A stretch of DNA of 64,000 nt. It comes from Companilactobacillus paralimentarius DSM 13238 = JCM 10415. Lineage in GTDB: Bacteria; Bacillota; Bacilli; Lactobacillales; Lactobacillaceae. Made by a program: the position numbers and the translations under genes. Position 1 is the first letter of the stretch, and each line of letters starts with the position of its first letter. The notes beneath the pieces are model-generated. The model did not search any database. It was not told the DNA's origin and was given only the letters and a program-made list of their open reading frames with translations. Shown piece by piece: positions 44,525 to 53,531 of this stretch. The DNA is taken from contig NZ_AZES01000018.1 of the NCBI RefSeq assembly GCF_001434985.1, forward strand, positions 1 to 64,000, in the 5' to 3' direction.

Positions 44525-44749
44525 CTATTTTCTATCTATTTCTTGATACTTTTGGTACACCTCATCAAAAATTGACATACTGGGTAAATAACCTGCATTC
44601 AATTCTAAATAGTCTGAAATCTTTTGATAATTCTCCTCATGCTTAGGAAAAGATTGATCGTGAAATGCATTATTTGCAAATTCTGCATCTGGTTCAACAC
44701 TGTCCGCATTTCTCAGTGTCATCAAAAATTCATAAAAACTTCTTCGCAT
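44525..44749 (-). CDS. YozE-family SAM-like protein
   Basis: A 74-residue protein of the YozE (DUF1250) family, a small all-helical SAM-like fold. It opens with RRSFYEFLMTLRN and contains FHDQSFPKHEENYQKISDYLE, both typical. Function unknown in all members. It lies between the ypmS-like gene (12 bases) and rbgA (9 bases) in one operon. Confidence 0.88.
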   Translation of the reverse strand: MRRSFYEFLMTLRNADSVEPDAEFANNAFHDQSFPKHEENYQKISDYLELNAGYLPSMSIFDEVYQKYQEIDRK

Positions 44750-44761
44750 CTTTACTCCCTT

Positions 44762-45355
44762 CTATTGATTGTCGGTGATCTTTGTATTCATTACCTCAAA
44801 TGATAATTTATCATGCTTCAAATCAATATTCTTTGCACGAATACCGTATCCTTCTTTGGTAGTAAATTTAGTAAATTTCAACAACATTGTCTTGTCTTTA
44901 CCGTTAATGCTTACCCAATCAGGGGTCTTAAAACTATTCTTAATATAATTCATTACAAAGGAAATTGGCAACGATAAGTCCCCAATCTTCATTTCTTTAG
45001 CTTTTAAGAGTACATCCCCGTTAGTCTTAGCATATGGTTGCATCAAAATTGTGAAGTGGATTTTGGCACCCAAGAATTTAATTGCACCAGACAATTCAGC
45101 ATCTTTTTTCAAAACTAATTGATATTCAGTTTTACCATTATTCAAAGTATTTTTTAAATAGTACTGGGCCATTTTATTGGCCTCACTCTTATTCATATTA
45201 ACAGTAAAAACTTTATCATCATTATTGATCTTAGAACTAACTTGGTAGTTCTCCGACGGTGAACTTAAGACCTTAGTACCTAAATAACCAAAACCCACTA
45301 CTAGAATTGCTACTAAAGCAATAAATGCATATTTCCAATAATTCTTATTCTTCAT
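44762..45355 (-). CDS. ypmS: YpmS-family membrane-anchored protein (DUF2140)
   Basis: A 197-residue protein with a single N-terminal membrane helix (about 8-28, YAFIALVAILVVGFGYLGT) and an outer domain typical of YpmS (TVNMNKSEANKMAQYYLKN, GAKIHFTILMQPYAKTNGDVLLKA, LPISFVMNYIKNSFKTPDWV). The family is unstudied but regularly neighbours the YpmR lipase-like protein, as here with a 2-base gap. A joint role at the cell surface is inferred. Confidence 0.85.
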   Translation of the reverse strand: MKNKNYWKYAFIALVAILVVGFGYLGTKVLSSPSENYQVSSKINNDDKVFTVNMNKSEANKMAQYYLKNTLNNGKTEYQLVLKKDAELSGAIKFLGAKIHFTILMQPYAKTNGDVLLKAKEMKIGDLSLPISFVMNYIKNSFKTPDWVSINGKDKTMLLKFTKFTTKEGYGIRAKNIDLKHDKLSFEVMNTKITDNQ

Positions 45356-45357
45356 AA

Positions 45358-46218
45358 TTATTTAAAAAGCCACTCCTTTTTCGTAACACTAACTTCATCG
45401 AACACTCTTTGAGTCATCATATCGTAACCAGTCCCATTGGGATGAAAATGATCTTTCTTATAAAGATAAGGGTTAGTTCCTGTCTTCTTAACTTTTTTAT
45501 CAATAGTCTTATTTTGATATAGATTATTGATATCAATGAAATAGGTTTTATTAAATTCACTGGCTACTTTAGCAGATGCTTTATTCCAGTTAATGAATGC
45601 TATTTTAGCATTTTTTACATTCGATAAATAGATACTAAAAGGATTATAAATACCTATTAAATAAATTGGGGCTGAATCATTATAATTCCTTAAATCAGTC
45701 AATAATTGTTTTAATCTTTTATCAAATTTAACCTGTTCATCAGCAATATCACCTGCAGTTAGATCAATTCCTTTACGCTGCAATAAATGCATAAAGTCAT
45801 TACCACCAACTGTCACGGTGATGATATCAGCTTTGGGTAAATCTTGGTGCATCTTTTTGTCAGATTTGATACGAGCCATAATCTGATTACTTGTATCACC
45901 GGAAACACCATAATTGTGTGACTGTGTAGGAACATTAAACTTTGTTTGCACTTTAGACTGTAAACGAGTTACATAGCCGCCACCTGCTTTAAAAGAATCT
46001 CCGACCCCTTGTGTCAGTGAATCTCCAACTGCAACAATACTAATTTGTTTCTTTTTAGGAATAACTTTTTTCTTTGGTTTTACTATTTTCTTGGTTGTTT
46101 TAGTTACTTGTGTAGTAGACTGTCCACTTTGCTTATTGTTAGTGAAATAATAGGCTCCACCGCCAACTACGATTAATATTAAAACTATGATTATAATCCA
46201 AATACTTTTCTTCTTCAT
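45358..46218 (-). CDS. ypmR: SGNH/GDSL-type hydrolase (YpmR-like)
   Basis: A 286-residue protein with an N-terminal membrane anchor (about 4-26) and a Lys/Thr-rich linker, then an SGNH hydrolase domain: block I VAVGDSLTQGVGD (Ser nucleophile), block II GVSGDTSNQI (Gly), block III VTVGGNDF (Asn), block V DHFHPNGTGYD (Asp, His). All catalytic residues are present. It should act outside the cell as an esterase or lipase, substrate unknown. It precedes ypmS directly. Confidence 0.88.
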   Translation of the reverse strand: MKKKSIWIIIIVLILIVVGGGAYYFTNNKQSGQSTTQVTKTTKKIVKPKKKVIPKKKQISIVAVGDSLTQGVGDSFKAGGGYVTRLQSKVQTKFNVPTQSHNYGVSGDTSNQIMARIKSDKKMHQDLPKADIITVTVGGNDFMHLLQRKGIDLTAGDIADEQVKFDKRLKQLLTDLRNYNDSAPIYLIGIYNPFSIYLSNVKNAKIAFINWNKASAKVASEFNKTYFIDINNLYQNKTIDKKVKKTGTNPYLYKKDHFHPNGTGYDMMTQRVFDEVSVTKKEWLFK

Positions 46219-46235
46219 TAATTAATCCATCTTTC

Positions 46236-46266
46236 AAAAAAAAGCTGATGCATTCATCAGCTTTTA
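46236..46266 (-). terminator. terminator of degV
   Basis: AAAAGCTGATG-CATT-CATCAGCTTTT forms a perfect stem, followed by U-residues in the minus direction. The right arm includes the degV stop codon. Confidence 0.82.
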
Positions 46267-47106
46267 CTCTGTATAAAATTCAATTGCAAAGGCTCCAGAA
46301 CCAGCATGTGTAGCAATAACTGGACTTGTTACTCTTATGAGTAGTGGCACATCAGGAATAATCTCTTCCAATTTGGCCTTTAACTCATTAACATAATCCA
46401 TTTTATCAACATAAGAAATTCCTACAGCTTTAATATTCTTTAAACCTTTGATTTCTTCCATTACGTTATTCATATACTTTTCAATTGTCTTACGACCACG
46501 ACCACGCTTAACAATATCTAGACTATTATTCTTCACTGTTAGAACCAAGTTAATATTCAATAAGGTTGAAAGCGTTCCGGCAAATCTGCTCAAACGACCT
46601 CCACGTAGAATATTTTCAATACTTGTTACACCCATGTAAAGATAAGTATGCGCACGAAGTTCGTCTAAAGCCTGTTTAATTTCCTCAACAGATTTACCTT
46701 CTTGGGCCATTTGAGCGGCTCTAATTACTTGGAAGCCTTGGGCACGGTCTGTAAATTCTGTATCAATAACTTCCATATTGCGATCAACCATATCTTCAAC
46801 TTGTCTAGCTGCATTAATGGTACCACTAATAGACGGCGTCATAATCAAGGCTAAAATATCTGTATAGTCATCAGGAACCTTATCAATGACATCCATAAAC
46901 GTTCCAATTGATGGTTGAGATGTCTTAGGCAAATCCTTTGAAGAATCCATTTCTTCAACGAATTTTTCTCGTGTGATATTAACGCCATCAACATAAGTTT
47001 TTTCATCAATGCTGATTGTCAAAGGAACGACACTAATATTATACTTTTCTATTTCCTCTGGTGTTAATTGTACCGATGAATCGGTAAGGATTTTTACTTT
47101 GCTCAT
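46264..47106 (-). CDS. DegV-family fatty-acid-binding protein
   Basis: A 280-residue protein of the DegV (FakB-like) family, which binds fatty acids for phosphorylation by FakA. Visible are KILTDSSVQLTPEEI (N-terminal), TSQPSIGTFMDVI, the ligand-contact motif MTPSISGTINAARQ, IENILRGGRLSRFAGTLSTL and THAGSGAFAIEFYTE at the end. The phospho-acceptor Arg region (here THAGSGA) is the usual type. Single gene with its own terminator. Confidence 0.9.
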   Translation of the reverse strand: MSKVKILTDSSVQLTPEEIEKYNISVVPLTISIDEKTYVDGVNITREKFVEEMDSSKDLPKTSQPSIGTFMDVIDKVPDDYTDILALIMTPSISGTINAARQVEDMVDRNMEVIDTEFTDRAQGFQVIRAAQMAQEGKSVEEIKQALDELRAHTYLYMGVTSIENILRGGRLSRFAGTLSTLLNINLVLTVKNNSLDIVKRGRGRKTIEKYMNNVMEEIKGLKNIKAVGISYVDKMDYVNELKAKLEEIIPDVPLLIRVTSPVIATHAGSGAFAIEFYTE

Positions 47107-47312
47107 TTTATCCCTCTTTCATAGGGTCTTGTTTCTTATTTCTTTTAATTATTATAACAAACTTAATAGGGTCTAATGATAAATAACTAATCATTTTACT
47201 AAAATAAATATGCCAAATCTTTATTAGTTATACAATACCATAATCATATGAAAAGCCCTGTGAGACGTTTATAATAATTATAGTAAACAGTCCAAATAAT
47301 TGAGGTTTTAAC

Positions 47313-47963
47313 ATGACAAAAAAACACGACTTTTCTAGAACTTACTTGATCACAGATCAAGTCTTCAGTGCTGTCACTCATGGCATCGGTATAATTTTAG
47401 CAATTATTGGTGCCATATTCCTATTAATCAAAGGATTCCAACAGGGAAAACCTTTGAACATTACAGCCTATTTTATTTATGCATTCACATTATTCTTTTT
47501 ATACCTTAGCTCAACGTTATTCCACAGTTTATACTTCACTAAAGCTAAAGGTGTTTTTCAGATATTTGACCACAGTTCAATCTTTTTGATGATTGCAGGT
47601 ACCTATACGCCTTACTGTCTGATTGCTTTACATTCCACATTTGGAATCATTATCTTATCATTCATTTGGTTGTTAGCCATTGGTGGTATTCTCTACAAAA
47701 TCTTTAATGTCGGTCGATTTAAGTACTTTGAAACATTACTCTATGTTCTTATGGGCTGGGCTATTATCGTCGCCATGAAACCACTCTATTACGCAATTGG
47801 TGGAACTGGTATTGCTCTATTAGTTGCTGGTGGTGTTGCTTTTACATTGGGAGCCTGTCTCTATTTAATAAAGAACATTAGATACATTCATGTAATTTGG
47901 CACATTTTTGTCATGATAGGCACGGCTTTGATGTACTTTTCAGTATACTTCTATGTAGTTTAA
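47313..47963 (+). CDS. hemolysin III / TrhA family membrane protein
   Basis: A 216-residue protein with seven predicted helices of the PAQR/hemolysin III superfamily. Conserved putative metal ligands are in SSTLFHSLYF (Ser, His), FDHSSIFLMIAGTYTP (Asp, His) and near the end IWHIFVMIG (His). The related TrhA of Escherichia coli affects membrane energetics; hemolytic function is doubtful. It is convergent with dfrA and the two stop codons overlap by 4 bases. Confidence 0.9.
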   Translation: MTKKHDFSRTYLITDQVFSAVTHGIGIILAIIGAIFLLIKGFQQGKPLNITAYFIYAFTLFFLYLSSTLFHSLYFTKAKGVFQIFDHSSIFLMIAGTYTPYCLIALHSTFGIIILSFIWLLAIGGILYKIFNVGRFKYFETLLYVLMGWAIIVAMKPLYYAIGGTGIALLVAGGVAFTLGACLYLIKNIRYIHVIWHIFVMIGTALMYFSVYFYVV

Positions 47964-48448
47964 AGTTTGTCCCAAGTCTCGAAGGTATATGGGTAGATAT
48001 TCTTATCATCCATTTGTCCTTCTTTTTTTTCGACTAATTTAAACTTACTATAGTCGATTGAACACATCTTAGTATCACCTGTAAACTCATGATCGATTTT
48101 AGTCAGATACAATCTATCAACATCATCTTGAAATAATTTAAAAATACCACTCCCACCGATAACCATAACTTCGTCGTCAGGTTGTATATATTTTTTCAAG
48201 TCGGCCTTATCATTAATAAGAATCACAGAGTCAGGCACTTGATAATCAGGATTTTTAGAAATAACAATATTTAATCTCTTAGGTAAAGGACCATTAGGAA
48301 AACTTTCAAAAGTCTTTCGTCCCATAACGATAGGATGGTTGACTGTCACATCTTTGAAATGGTGCAAATCATTAGGTAAAGACCATGGTAAGTGTCCCTT
48401 TTCACCGATGATATGATTCTTATCTTCAGCCCAAACAAAACTTATCAT
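47960..48448 (-). CDS. dfrA: dihydrofolate reductase
   Basis: A 162-residue NADPH-dependent enzyme that regenerates tetrahydrofolate for thymidylate synthesis. Typical: MISFVWAEDKNHIIGEKGHLPWSLPNDLHHF (active-site Trp and Asp27 equivalent), VMGRKTFESF, and MVIGGSGIFKLF. It follows thyA by 12 bases, the standard thyA-dfrA order. Name folA is also used. Confidence 0.96.
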   Translation of the reverse strand: MISFVWAEDKNHIIGEKGHLPWSLPNDLHHFKDVTVNHPIVMGRKTFESFPNGPLPKRLNIVISKNPDYQVPDSVILINDKADLKKYIQPDDEVMVIGGSGIFKLFQDDVDRLYLTKIDHEFTGDTKMCSIDYSKFKLVEKKEGQMDDKNIYPYTFETWDKL

Positions 48449-48460
48449 TTACATTTCCTC

Positions 48461-49411
48461 CTAAACAGCTACCGGTGCCTTGATGGCAGGTTGTGGATTA
48501 TAGTCGTTCACGATTATATCTGAAGCCTCTATTTCAAAAATGCTTTTATCACTTTTAATCTCTAATTGTGGTCCCATAGTTGGTTTACGGCTAAGTTGTT
48601 CTTTAACTTGATCCAAATGATTCAAGTAAATGTGAGCATCACCCAATGTATGAATAAATTCTCCCACTTCTAATCCCGTCTCACGTGCAATTAAATGCGT
48701 CAAAAGTGCGTAACTTGCAATATTGAACGGTACCCCTAAGAAGAGGTCCCCACTTCTTTGGTAGAGTTGACAGGACAATTTATTTTCATTTACGTAAAAT
48801 TGGAACAATGTATGACATGGTGGCAAAGCCATCGTAGGTACATCTTCAGGATTCCAGGCACTAACAATTAGTCGACGTGAATCAGGAGTCTTTTTAATTT
48901 GGTCAATTACATTGGCAATTTGATCAATAAAACCACCATCACGTTTTTGCCAATGACGCCACTGAGCCCCGTAAACATCCCCTAAATTACCGAATTTTTG
49001 AGCAAAGGTTGTATCAGTTAATATGGCTTGATCAAATTTATCTTTTTGAACCTTATACTCTTTGGCAAAATCAGTATCCACTAAACTGCGACGTCCGAAA
49101 TCACTCATATCGGGTCCAGTATAATCAGCACTTTCAATATAGTTCTTAAAAGCCCATTCGTCCCAAATATGATTGTGATGCTCCAATAAGTACTTGATAT
49201 TGGTATCACCATGCAAGAACCACAATAATTCACTCTTAATTAAACCAAAAGGAATTTTTTTAGTTGTCAAAATAGGAAATGACTCTTGTAAATTAAAGCG
49301 CATTTGATAAGCAAAGGTACTAATTGTTCCCGTTCCTGTACGATCACTTTTTTTGTGACCTTGATTCAAAACATATTGTAAAAGATCTAAATATTGTTGT
49401 TCGTTGTGCAT
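48461..49411 (-). CDS. thyA: thymidylate synthase
   Basis: A 316-residue enzyme that methylates dUMP using methylene-tetrahydrofolate. Seen: [29 protein letters not shown], the catalytic Cys in [34 protein letters not shown], and [12 protein letters not shown]. An insert of about 50 residues after residue 85 is typical of the Lactobacillus casei type of enzyme. It lies 9 bases after the ABC-F gene and 12 ahead of dfrA. Confidence 0.97.
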   Translation of the reverse strand: MHNEQQYLDLLQYVLNQGHKKSDRTGTGTISTFAYQMRFNLQESFPILTTKKIPFGLIKSELLWFLHGDTNIKYLLEHHNHIWDEWAFKNYIESADYTGPDMSDFGRRSLVDTDFAKEYKVQKDKFDQAILTDTTFAQKFGNLGDVYGAQWRHWQKRDGGFIDQIANVIDQIKKTPDSRRLIVSAWNPEDVPTMALPPCHTLFQFYVNENKLSCQLYQRSGDLFLGVPFNIASYALLTHLIARETGLEVGEFIHTLGDAHIYLNHLDQVKEQLSRKPTMGPQLEIKSDKSIFEIEASDIIVNDYNPQPAIKAPVAV

Positions 49412-49420
49412 TTTCTTCTC

Positions 49421-51325
49421 CTAGGCAAATTGACTTAAATATTCCCAACGTTCCATCAGTTTTTCTTCAGCTTGGTTCTTTTCATCAAGTTCTCTTTGAT
49501 AATCCATTAGTTTTTCATAGCCATTATCTGGATTATTCAATTCATCTTGTAAAGCAGATATTTCAGAATCTAATTTGTCGATCTGAGGTTCTAGTTTTTC
49601 ATACTCTTTTTGTTCTGCATAAGTCAATTTTTTCTTAGGCTCTGCTTTTTGTTCTTGTTCCGCTTTCTGTTTAGCCTCGACGTGCTTTTGTTCCTTAACT
49701 TCATGATGCTTAGCTTGCTTCTTAGCCGTCGCTCTTTGTAAGTAAGCCGAATAAGAATCATAACTTTCTTCAATTTGACCTTGACCTTCAAAAATCAACA
49801 GTTTGTCTGCAATTTTGTCCAAGAAATAGCGGTCATGAGATACTGCCAGAACAGTCCCTTTAAAACTACTTAAATAATCTTCCAGAATTGTTAAAGTCTC
49901 AATATCTAGATTATTAGTTGGCTCATCAAGTAAAAGTACATTTGGTTGATCCATCAAAATAGCTAGTAAGTATAAACGACGCTTTTCACCACCAGACAGT
50001 TCACGCACAAAAGCCCCCTGCATTTGATGATCAAATTTAAAAGTATCTAGCATTTGTGAAGCTGACATATGTTCTCCATCAGTATTCTTCACTCCTTGAC
50101 CGATACTTTCCAAATATCTGATCACACGTTTATCAGGATCCATATCTCGAGTATGTTGCGTATAGTAACCAATCTTTACGGTTTGGCCAGTTTTAATTTC
50201 ACCTGCATCAAGTGGAATTTGTTTAGCAATGGCATTTAAAAAAGTTGTTTTACCGGAACCATTCGAACCGGTTATTCCAATACGATCACCACGTGAAACT
50301 AAATAACTGAAATCGTTTAGAATAATGTGCTTAGCAAATTTTAAATTGGCATTTTTAATATCAAAAACATCATTACCTAAACGCTGTTGCGCAATATCAA
50401 TCGACATTTCTTTTTGAACATCAGGTTTGTCTTGTAGATCTTCCTTCAAATTAGTAAAGCGATCTTTTCTAGCTTGTTGCTTTGTTCCACGGGCCTTAAC
50501 ACCAGCACGCATCCACTTCAATTCTTGTTTGTAAAGTTGTGTCTTGTGATGTTGTTCTGAAGCATAGATATCTTCATTATCGGCTTTTTGTTGAAGATAT
50601 TTCTCATAGTTACCGTCGTACTCAGTTATATTACGATTTTCAATTTCAAAGATTCTTGTAGCAACCTCATTTAAGAAATAACGATCATGAGTTACAAACA
50701 AAACAGATCCTTTATACTTACTCAAATACGTCTGTAACCAGTCGATGGCTTCATAATCCAAATGGTTAGTCGGCTCATCAAGGATTAAAAGATCAGCTTC
50801 AGAAATTAAGGTCTGGGCTAAAGCTACACGTCTTTGCTGACCACCAGATAATTCTGAGATTTTCTTGTCTAATTCTGTAATACCCAGTTTATTCAAAATC
50901 GACTTAACATCTGATTCCATTTGCCAAGCCTCAGACGCGTTCATTTGCTCCTGCAACTTGAAGAACTCATTTTGGATTTTAGTATCAGTCGAATTGACAT
51001 TGAATTTAGCCAAAGAATTTTCATATTGACGAATCAATTGGAACTTTTCGCCACTACCATTAAAAACAGCATCGATAACAGATGAATCATCATCCAAATC
51101 TGGTTGCTGCTTCAAGTAAGAAATTTTATAATCCTTAGGTTTATCAACCGTGATTGTATTCAAATCACTATTATTAACGATACCGTCCAAAAGTGTCGTC
51201 TTACCAGTACCATTTAGACCCAAAAGACCGATTCGGTCTCCTTCGTTAATTGTAAAAGTAACATCCTTAAAGAGTGTTCTTTCTCCAAAGGACTTTGATG
51301 CATTAGTTATATTTAAGGTTTTCAA
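49421..51325 (-). CDS. ABC-F family ATPase (Uup-like)
   Basis: A 634-residue soluble ATPase with two ABC domains and no membrane part. First domain: Walker A LLGLNGTGKTTLL (about 34-46), signature LSGGQQRRVALAQ, LLILDEPTNHLD. Second: GITGSNGSGKTTFL, LSGGEKRRLYLLA, LLLDEPTNNLD. A linker with KQQARKDR lies between, and a long Lys/Glu-rich coiled coil closes the protein (about 540-634), as in Uup. Such proteins act on ribosomes; antibiotic protection cannot be told from sequence alone. Followed directly by thyA. Confidence 0.92.
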   Translation of the reverse strand: MKTLNITNASKSFGERTLFKDVTFTINEGDRIGLLGLNGTGKTTLLDGIVNNSDLNTITVDKPKDYKISYLKQQPDLDDDSSVIDAVFNGSGEKFQLIRQYENSLAKFNVNSTDTKIQNEFFKLQEQMNASEAWQMESDVKSILNKLGITELDKKISELSGGQQRRVALAQTLISEADLLILDEPTNHLDYEAIDWLQTYLSKYKGSVLFVTHDRYFLNEVATRIFEIENRNITEYDGNYEKYLQQKADNEDIYASEQHHKTQLYKQELKWMRAGVKARGTKQQARKDRFTNLKEDLQDKPDVQKEMSIDIAQQRLGNDVFDIKNANLKFAKHIILNDFSYLVSRGDRIGITGSNGSGKTTFLNAIAKQIPLDAGEIKTGQTVKIGYYTQHTRDMDPDKRVIRYLESIGQGVKNTDGEHMSASQMLDTFKFDHQMQGAFVRELSGGEKRRLYLLAILMDQPNVLLLDEPTNNLDIETLTILEDYLSSFKGTVLAVSHDRYFLDKIADKLLIFEGQGQIEESYDSYSAYLQRATAKKQAKHHEVKEQKHVEAKQKAEQEQKAEPKKKLTYAEQKEYEKLEPQIDKLDSEISALQDELNNPDNGYEKLMDYQRELDEKNQAEEKLMERWEYLSQFA

Positions 51326-51344
51326 TTAATTTTCACCACTATAA

Positions 51345-51378
51345 ATAAAAAATTCCTCTACCGATGTAGATAGAGGTA
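51345..51378 (-). terminator. terminator after the 56-residue gene
   Basis: CCTCTA (51355-51360) pairs with TAGAGG (51371-51376), extended on both sides; in the minus direction a U6 run follows. It lies 53 bases past the stop of the small gene and just ahead of the ABC-F start. Confidence 0.7.
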
Positions 51379-51430
51379 TCAAACTTATCAATATTTATTA
51401 TCACATGTCAGCCGCTGATTGTAAAACCTC

Positions 51431-51601
51431 TTAGTACTCTTTTAATTGATCCAACGCGTAGTATAGCTGCTGGACTCCGCCAAATCTGACTAAAATCTTT
51501 TCACGCTTTTCATCAAAATAAACTACGGCTCCAATTTGATCTTTCATACCATCTTCTTGATCAATAATTTTTACCATTGACCCTATTTTTAAATTCCCCA
51601 T
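51431..51601 (-). CDS. small DUF2187-like KOW-type protein (56 aa)
   Basis: A 56-residue protein: IGSMVKIIDQEDGMKDQIGAVVYF then REKILVRFGGVQQLYYALDQLKEY. It has the pattern of a small SH3/KOW-like beta barrel, similar to DUF2187 proteins, but I am not sure of the family. The ATG at 51601 follows GAGAGGAA; an ATG at 51631 would be inside the preceding hairpin. It has its own terminator. Confidence 0.7.
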   Translation of the reverse strand: MGNLKIGSMVKIIDQEDGMKDQIGAVVYFDEKREKILVRFGGVQQLYYALDQLKEY

Positions 51602-51618
51602 ATTAATTCCTCTCAATA

Positions 51619-51662
51619 AAATACGGAACATAAGTCAAAATAAATCAACCAATGTCCCGTAC
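51619..51662 (-). terminator. hairpin after the 154-residue gene
   Basis: TACGGGACAT and ATGTTCCGTA pair in the minus RNA (one G-U) with UAUUUUAUU downstream. It ends just above the ribosome binding site of the 56-residue gene. Confidence 0.55.
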
Positions 51663-51668
51663 ATTTAA

Positions 51669-52133
51669 TTATAGTTCTTCTTTATATAAATCATATACCG
51701 TATTTTCTGGATCAATTGAAATAAACAGGTTGCCACTCTTGCTTGAAATTGTTGAAGTTTGATAAGCATTGTCTAAGCCTTCAGCATCCTTTTGCTTGAA
51801 TGGGAAGTAAATCTCCATTGGTTCCTTACCTTCATCATCTTCAAAAACAATGTCACATTTTTCGATATCCTGATACTTAATAATACGGTTGAACATACCA
51901 TCTGCCAAGGCAGCTGTAGAAACATCAGTATCCTTAATGTAGTCAGCTGCAGGTAGAATTTCAATTCTAAAACGTTTACATGGGTGAATCTCTTGCATAC
52001 GTCCACCTGCGATACGTCCATAACTTGTTGTTACACGAGAAATCCAAACATCACTCATTTCCCCATGATTAACTGTCCAAGTATCATCATTTCTGAAGTA
52101 GAATTTCAATTCTTTAAAAACATGCTTAGTCAT
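51669..52133 (-). CDS. conserved protein of unknown function
   Basis: A 154-residue soluble protein that I cannot place. It begins KHVFKELKFYFRNDDTWTV and contains VWISRVTTSYGRI, HPCKRFRIEILPAADY and CDIVFEDDEGKEPMEIYFPF; the alternation of short beta-like stretches suggests a beta-rich fold. No signal peptide or membrane segment. It lies between cca and the 56-residue gene, with spacing of 53 bases on one side and a hairpin on the other, so it is probably a single gene. Confidence 0.75.
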   Translation of the reverse strand: MTKHVFKELKFYFRNDDTWTVNHGEMSDVWISRVTTSYGRIAGGRMQEIHPCKRFRIEILPAADYIKDTDVSTAALADGMFNRIIKYQDIEKCDIVFEDDEGKEPMEIYFPFKQKDAEGLDNAYQTSTISSKSGNLFISIDPENTVYDLYKEEL

Positions 52134-52185
52134 ATTACCACCCTTTCAATCATAAAATACTTACTGATTTCATAATAACACAGGG

Positions 52186-53385
52186 TTATTGATTACTTAA
52201 CAAATAATGTCTTAATTCGTCAAAATTATTGTAAACGTTTCCTTCCACGACAGCACGCTCTATTTGCGACATTGATTTTCCAATAATTGGGCCTGGTTTT
52301 ACATCTAAAATTTCACAAATATCTTTTCCTGTAATAGCCAAATCATGACTATTTTTAATAGAAATTTGTCCTACTTTTTGTTTTAGACCAGTGTAGTCAA
52401 ATTCAATTTGAAGCATTTGACAGAGTTGAATTACTCGTTCAAAGTTATCTAAGCCAAAATTATAAATATTCCACAAATCATAATCTTGATTCTCAAATAA
52501 ATGTAGCATATCCAAACTATTCACACTGGCCTCACGAACTTTGTTAGAAACCTTCCAATCACGTAAAAAACTGTTAAATTTGGGATGATTCATGTTTAAA
52601 GCATATCCAATTGCTGTCCAAGCAGCATCTTCATCAACAAAAGTGCCTTCAGCGTTTAATAGTTCAGCCAATTCTTCACGTTGATCTTTAAAACCAGGAC
52701 AATACTCACTCAAATTTAATTTAAGAAAATCAGAAAAACCAGTTTTCCATGATTGACTCAATAATAATTTGACAAACTCTTCACGAATACGTTCAATCGC
52801 GATTTTAGACAGTAATGGTGCATTGTCAGCTATTGCTTGAGCCGTTTGGACTTCAATTTGAAAATCTAATTGAGCTTGGAATCTAACCGCACGCATCATT
52901 CTTAAAGCATCCTCATGGAATCTAGCCTCAGCACGACCAACTGCACGGATAATTTTCTTATCTAAGTCCTGTAAACCATCAAACTTGTCGATTACATTAC
53001 CATTTAAATCAACCGCTAAAGCATTAATTGTAAAATCACGTCGCTTCAAATCATCAGCCAATGATCTCACAAAAGTCACTTTATCTGGACGACGATAATC
53101 CTGATAACCCGATTCTGTTCTAAAAGTGGTAATTTCATATGACGAATCGTTTAATAATACCGTAACAGTCCCGTGCTGAATCCCAGTATCAATCGTGCGT
53201 TTAAAAATTTTTTTAATTTCCTCTGGATAAGCACTTGTAGCAATATCGACATCGTGGATCGGTAATCCTAAAATATGGTCACGCACACTTCCCCCAACAA
53301 AATAAGCCTCAAATCCGGCTTGCTCGATTTCTTCTAATACTGGTAACGCCTGTTTAAAATCTTCAGGAAGTTGTTTGATTTGCAT
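52186..53385 (-). CDS. cca: CCA-adding tRNA nucleotidyltransferase
   Basis: A 399-residue class II nucleotidyltransferase that builds or repairs the CCA end of tRNA. The head has YFVGGSVRDHILGLPIHDVDIATS (G-G-S and the D-x-D catalytic pair), then RRDFTINALAVDL with its conserved R-R-D-F, and FHEDALRMMRAVRFQAQL in the neck. Length fits Gram-positive enzymes. It has its own upstream region with a hairpin at 53411-53456. Confidence 0.96.
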   Translation of the reverse strand: MQIKQLPEDFKQALPVLEEIEQAGFEAYFVGGSVRDHILGLPIHDVDIATSAYPEEIKKIFKRTIDTGIQHGTVTVLLNDSSYEITTFRTESGYQDYRRPDKVTFVRSLADDLKRRDFTINALAVDLNGNVIDKFDGLQDLDKKIIRAVGRAEARFHEDALRMMRAVRFQAQLDFQIEVQTAQAIADNAPLLSKIAIERIREEFVKLLLSQSWKTGFSDFLKLNLSEYCPGFKDQREELAELLNAEGTFVDEDAAWTAIGYALNMNHPKFNSFLRDWKVSNKVREASVNSLDMLHLFENQDYDLWNIYNFGLDNFERVIQLCQMLQIEFDYTGLKQKVGQISIKNSHDLAITGKDICEILDVKPGPIIGKSMSQIERAVVEGNVYNNFDELRHYLLSNQ

Positions 53386-53410
53386 ATTTTTACCTCACAT
53401 AATCATAAAA

Positions 53411-53456
53411 GTCTTTATTTATTATATACCAATCATGAATGTTACTAAATAAAGAC
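53411..53456. terminator. long-loop inverted repeat upstream of cca
   Basis: GTCTTTATTTA (53411-53421) and TAAATAAAGAC (53446-53456) are a perfect 11-base pair with a 24-base loop, followed by UUUUA in the minus direction. It could be a second terminator for the TPR gene. Confidence 0.4.
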
Positions 53457-53481
53457 CTTATAATGCAGTTAAAATTCCAAA

Positions 53482-53523
53482 AATAACCTCACTAAGATTA
53501 ATGTACATCCTAGTGAGGTTATT
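53482..53523 (-). terminator. terminator of the TPR-protein gene
   Basis: AATAACCTCACTA and TAGTGAGGTTATT form a perfect 13-base stem, with U5 following in the minus direction, 9 bases past the stop. Confidence 0.8.
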
Positions 53524-53531
53524 ATTAATTT

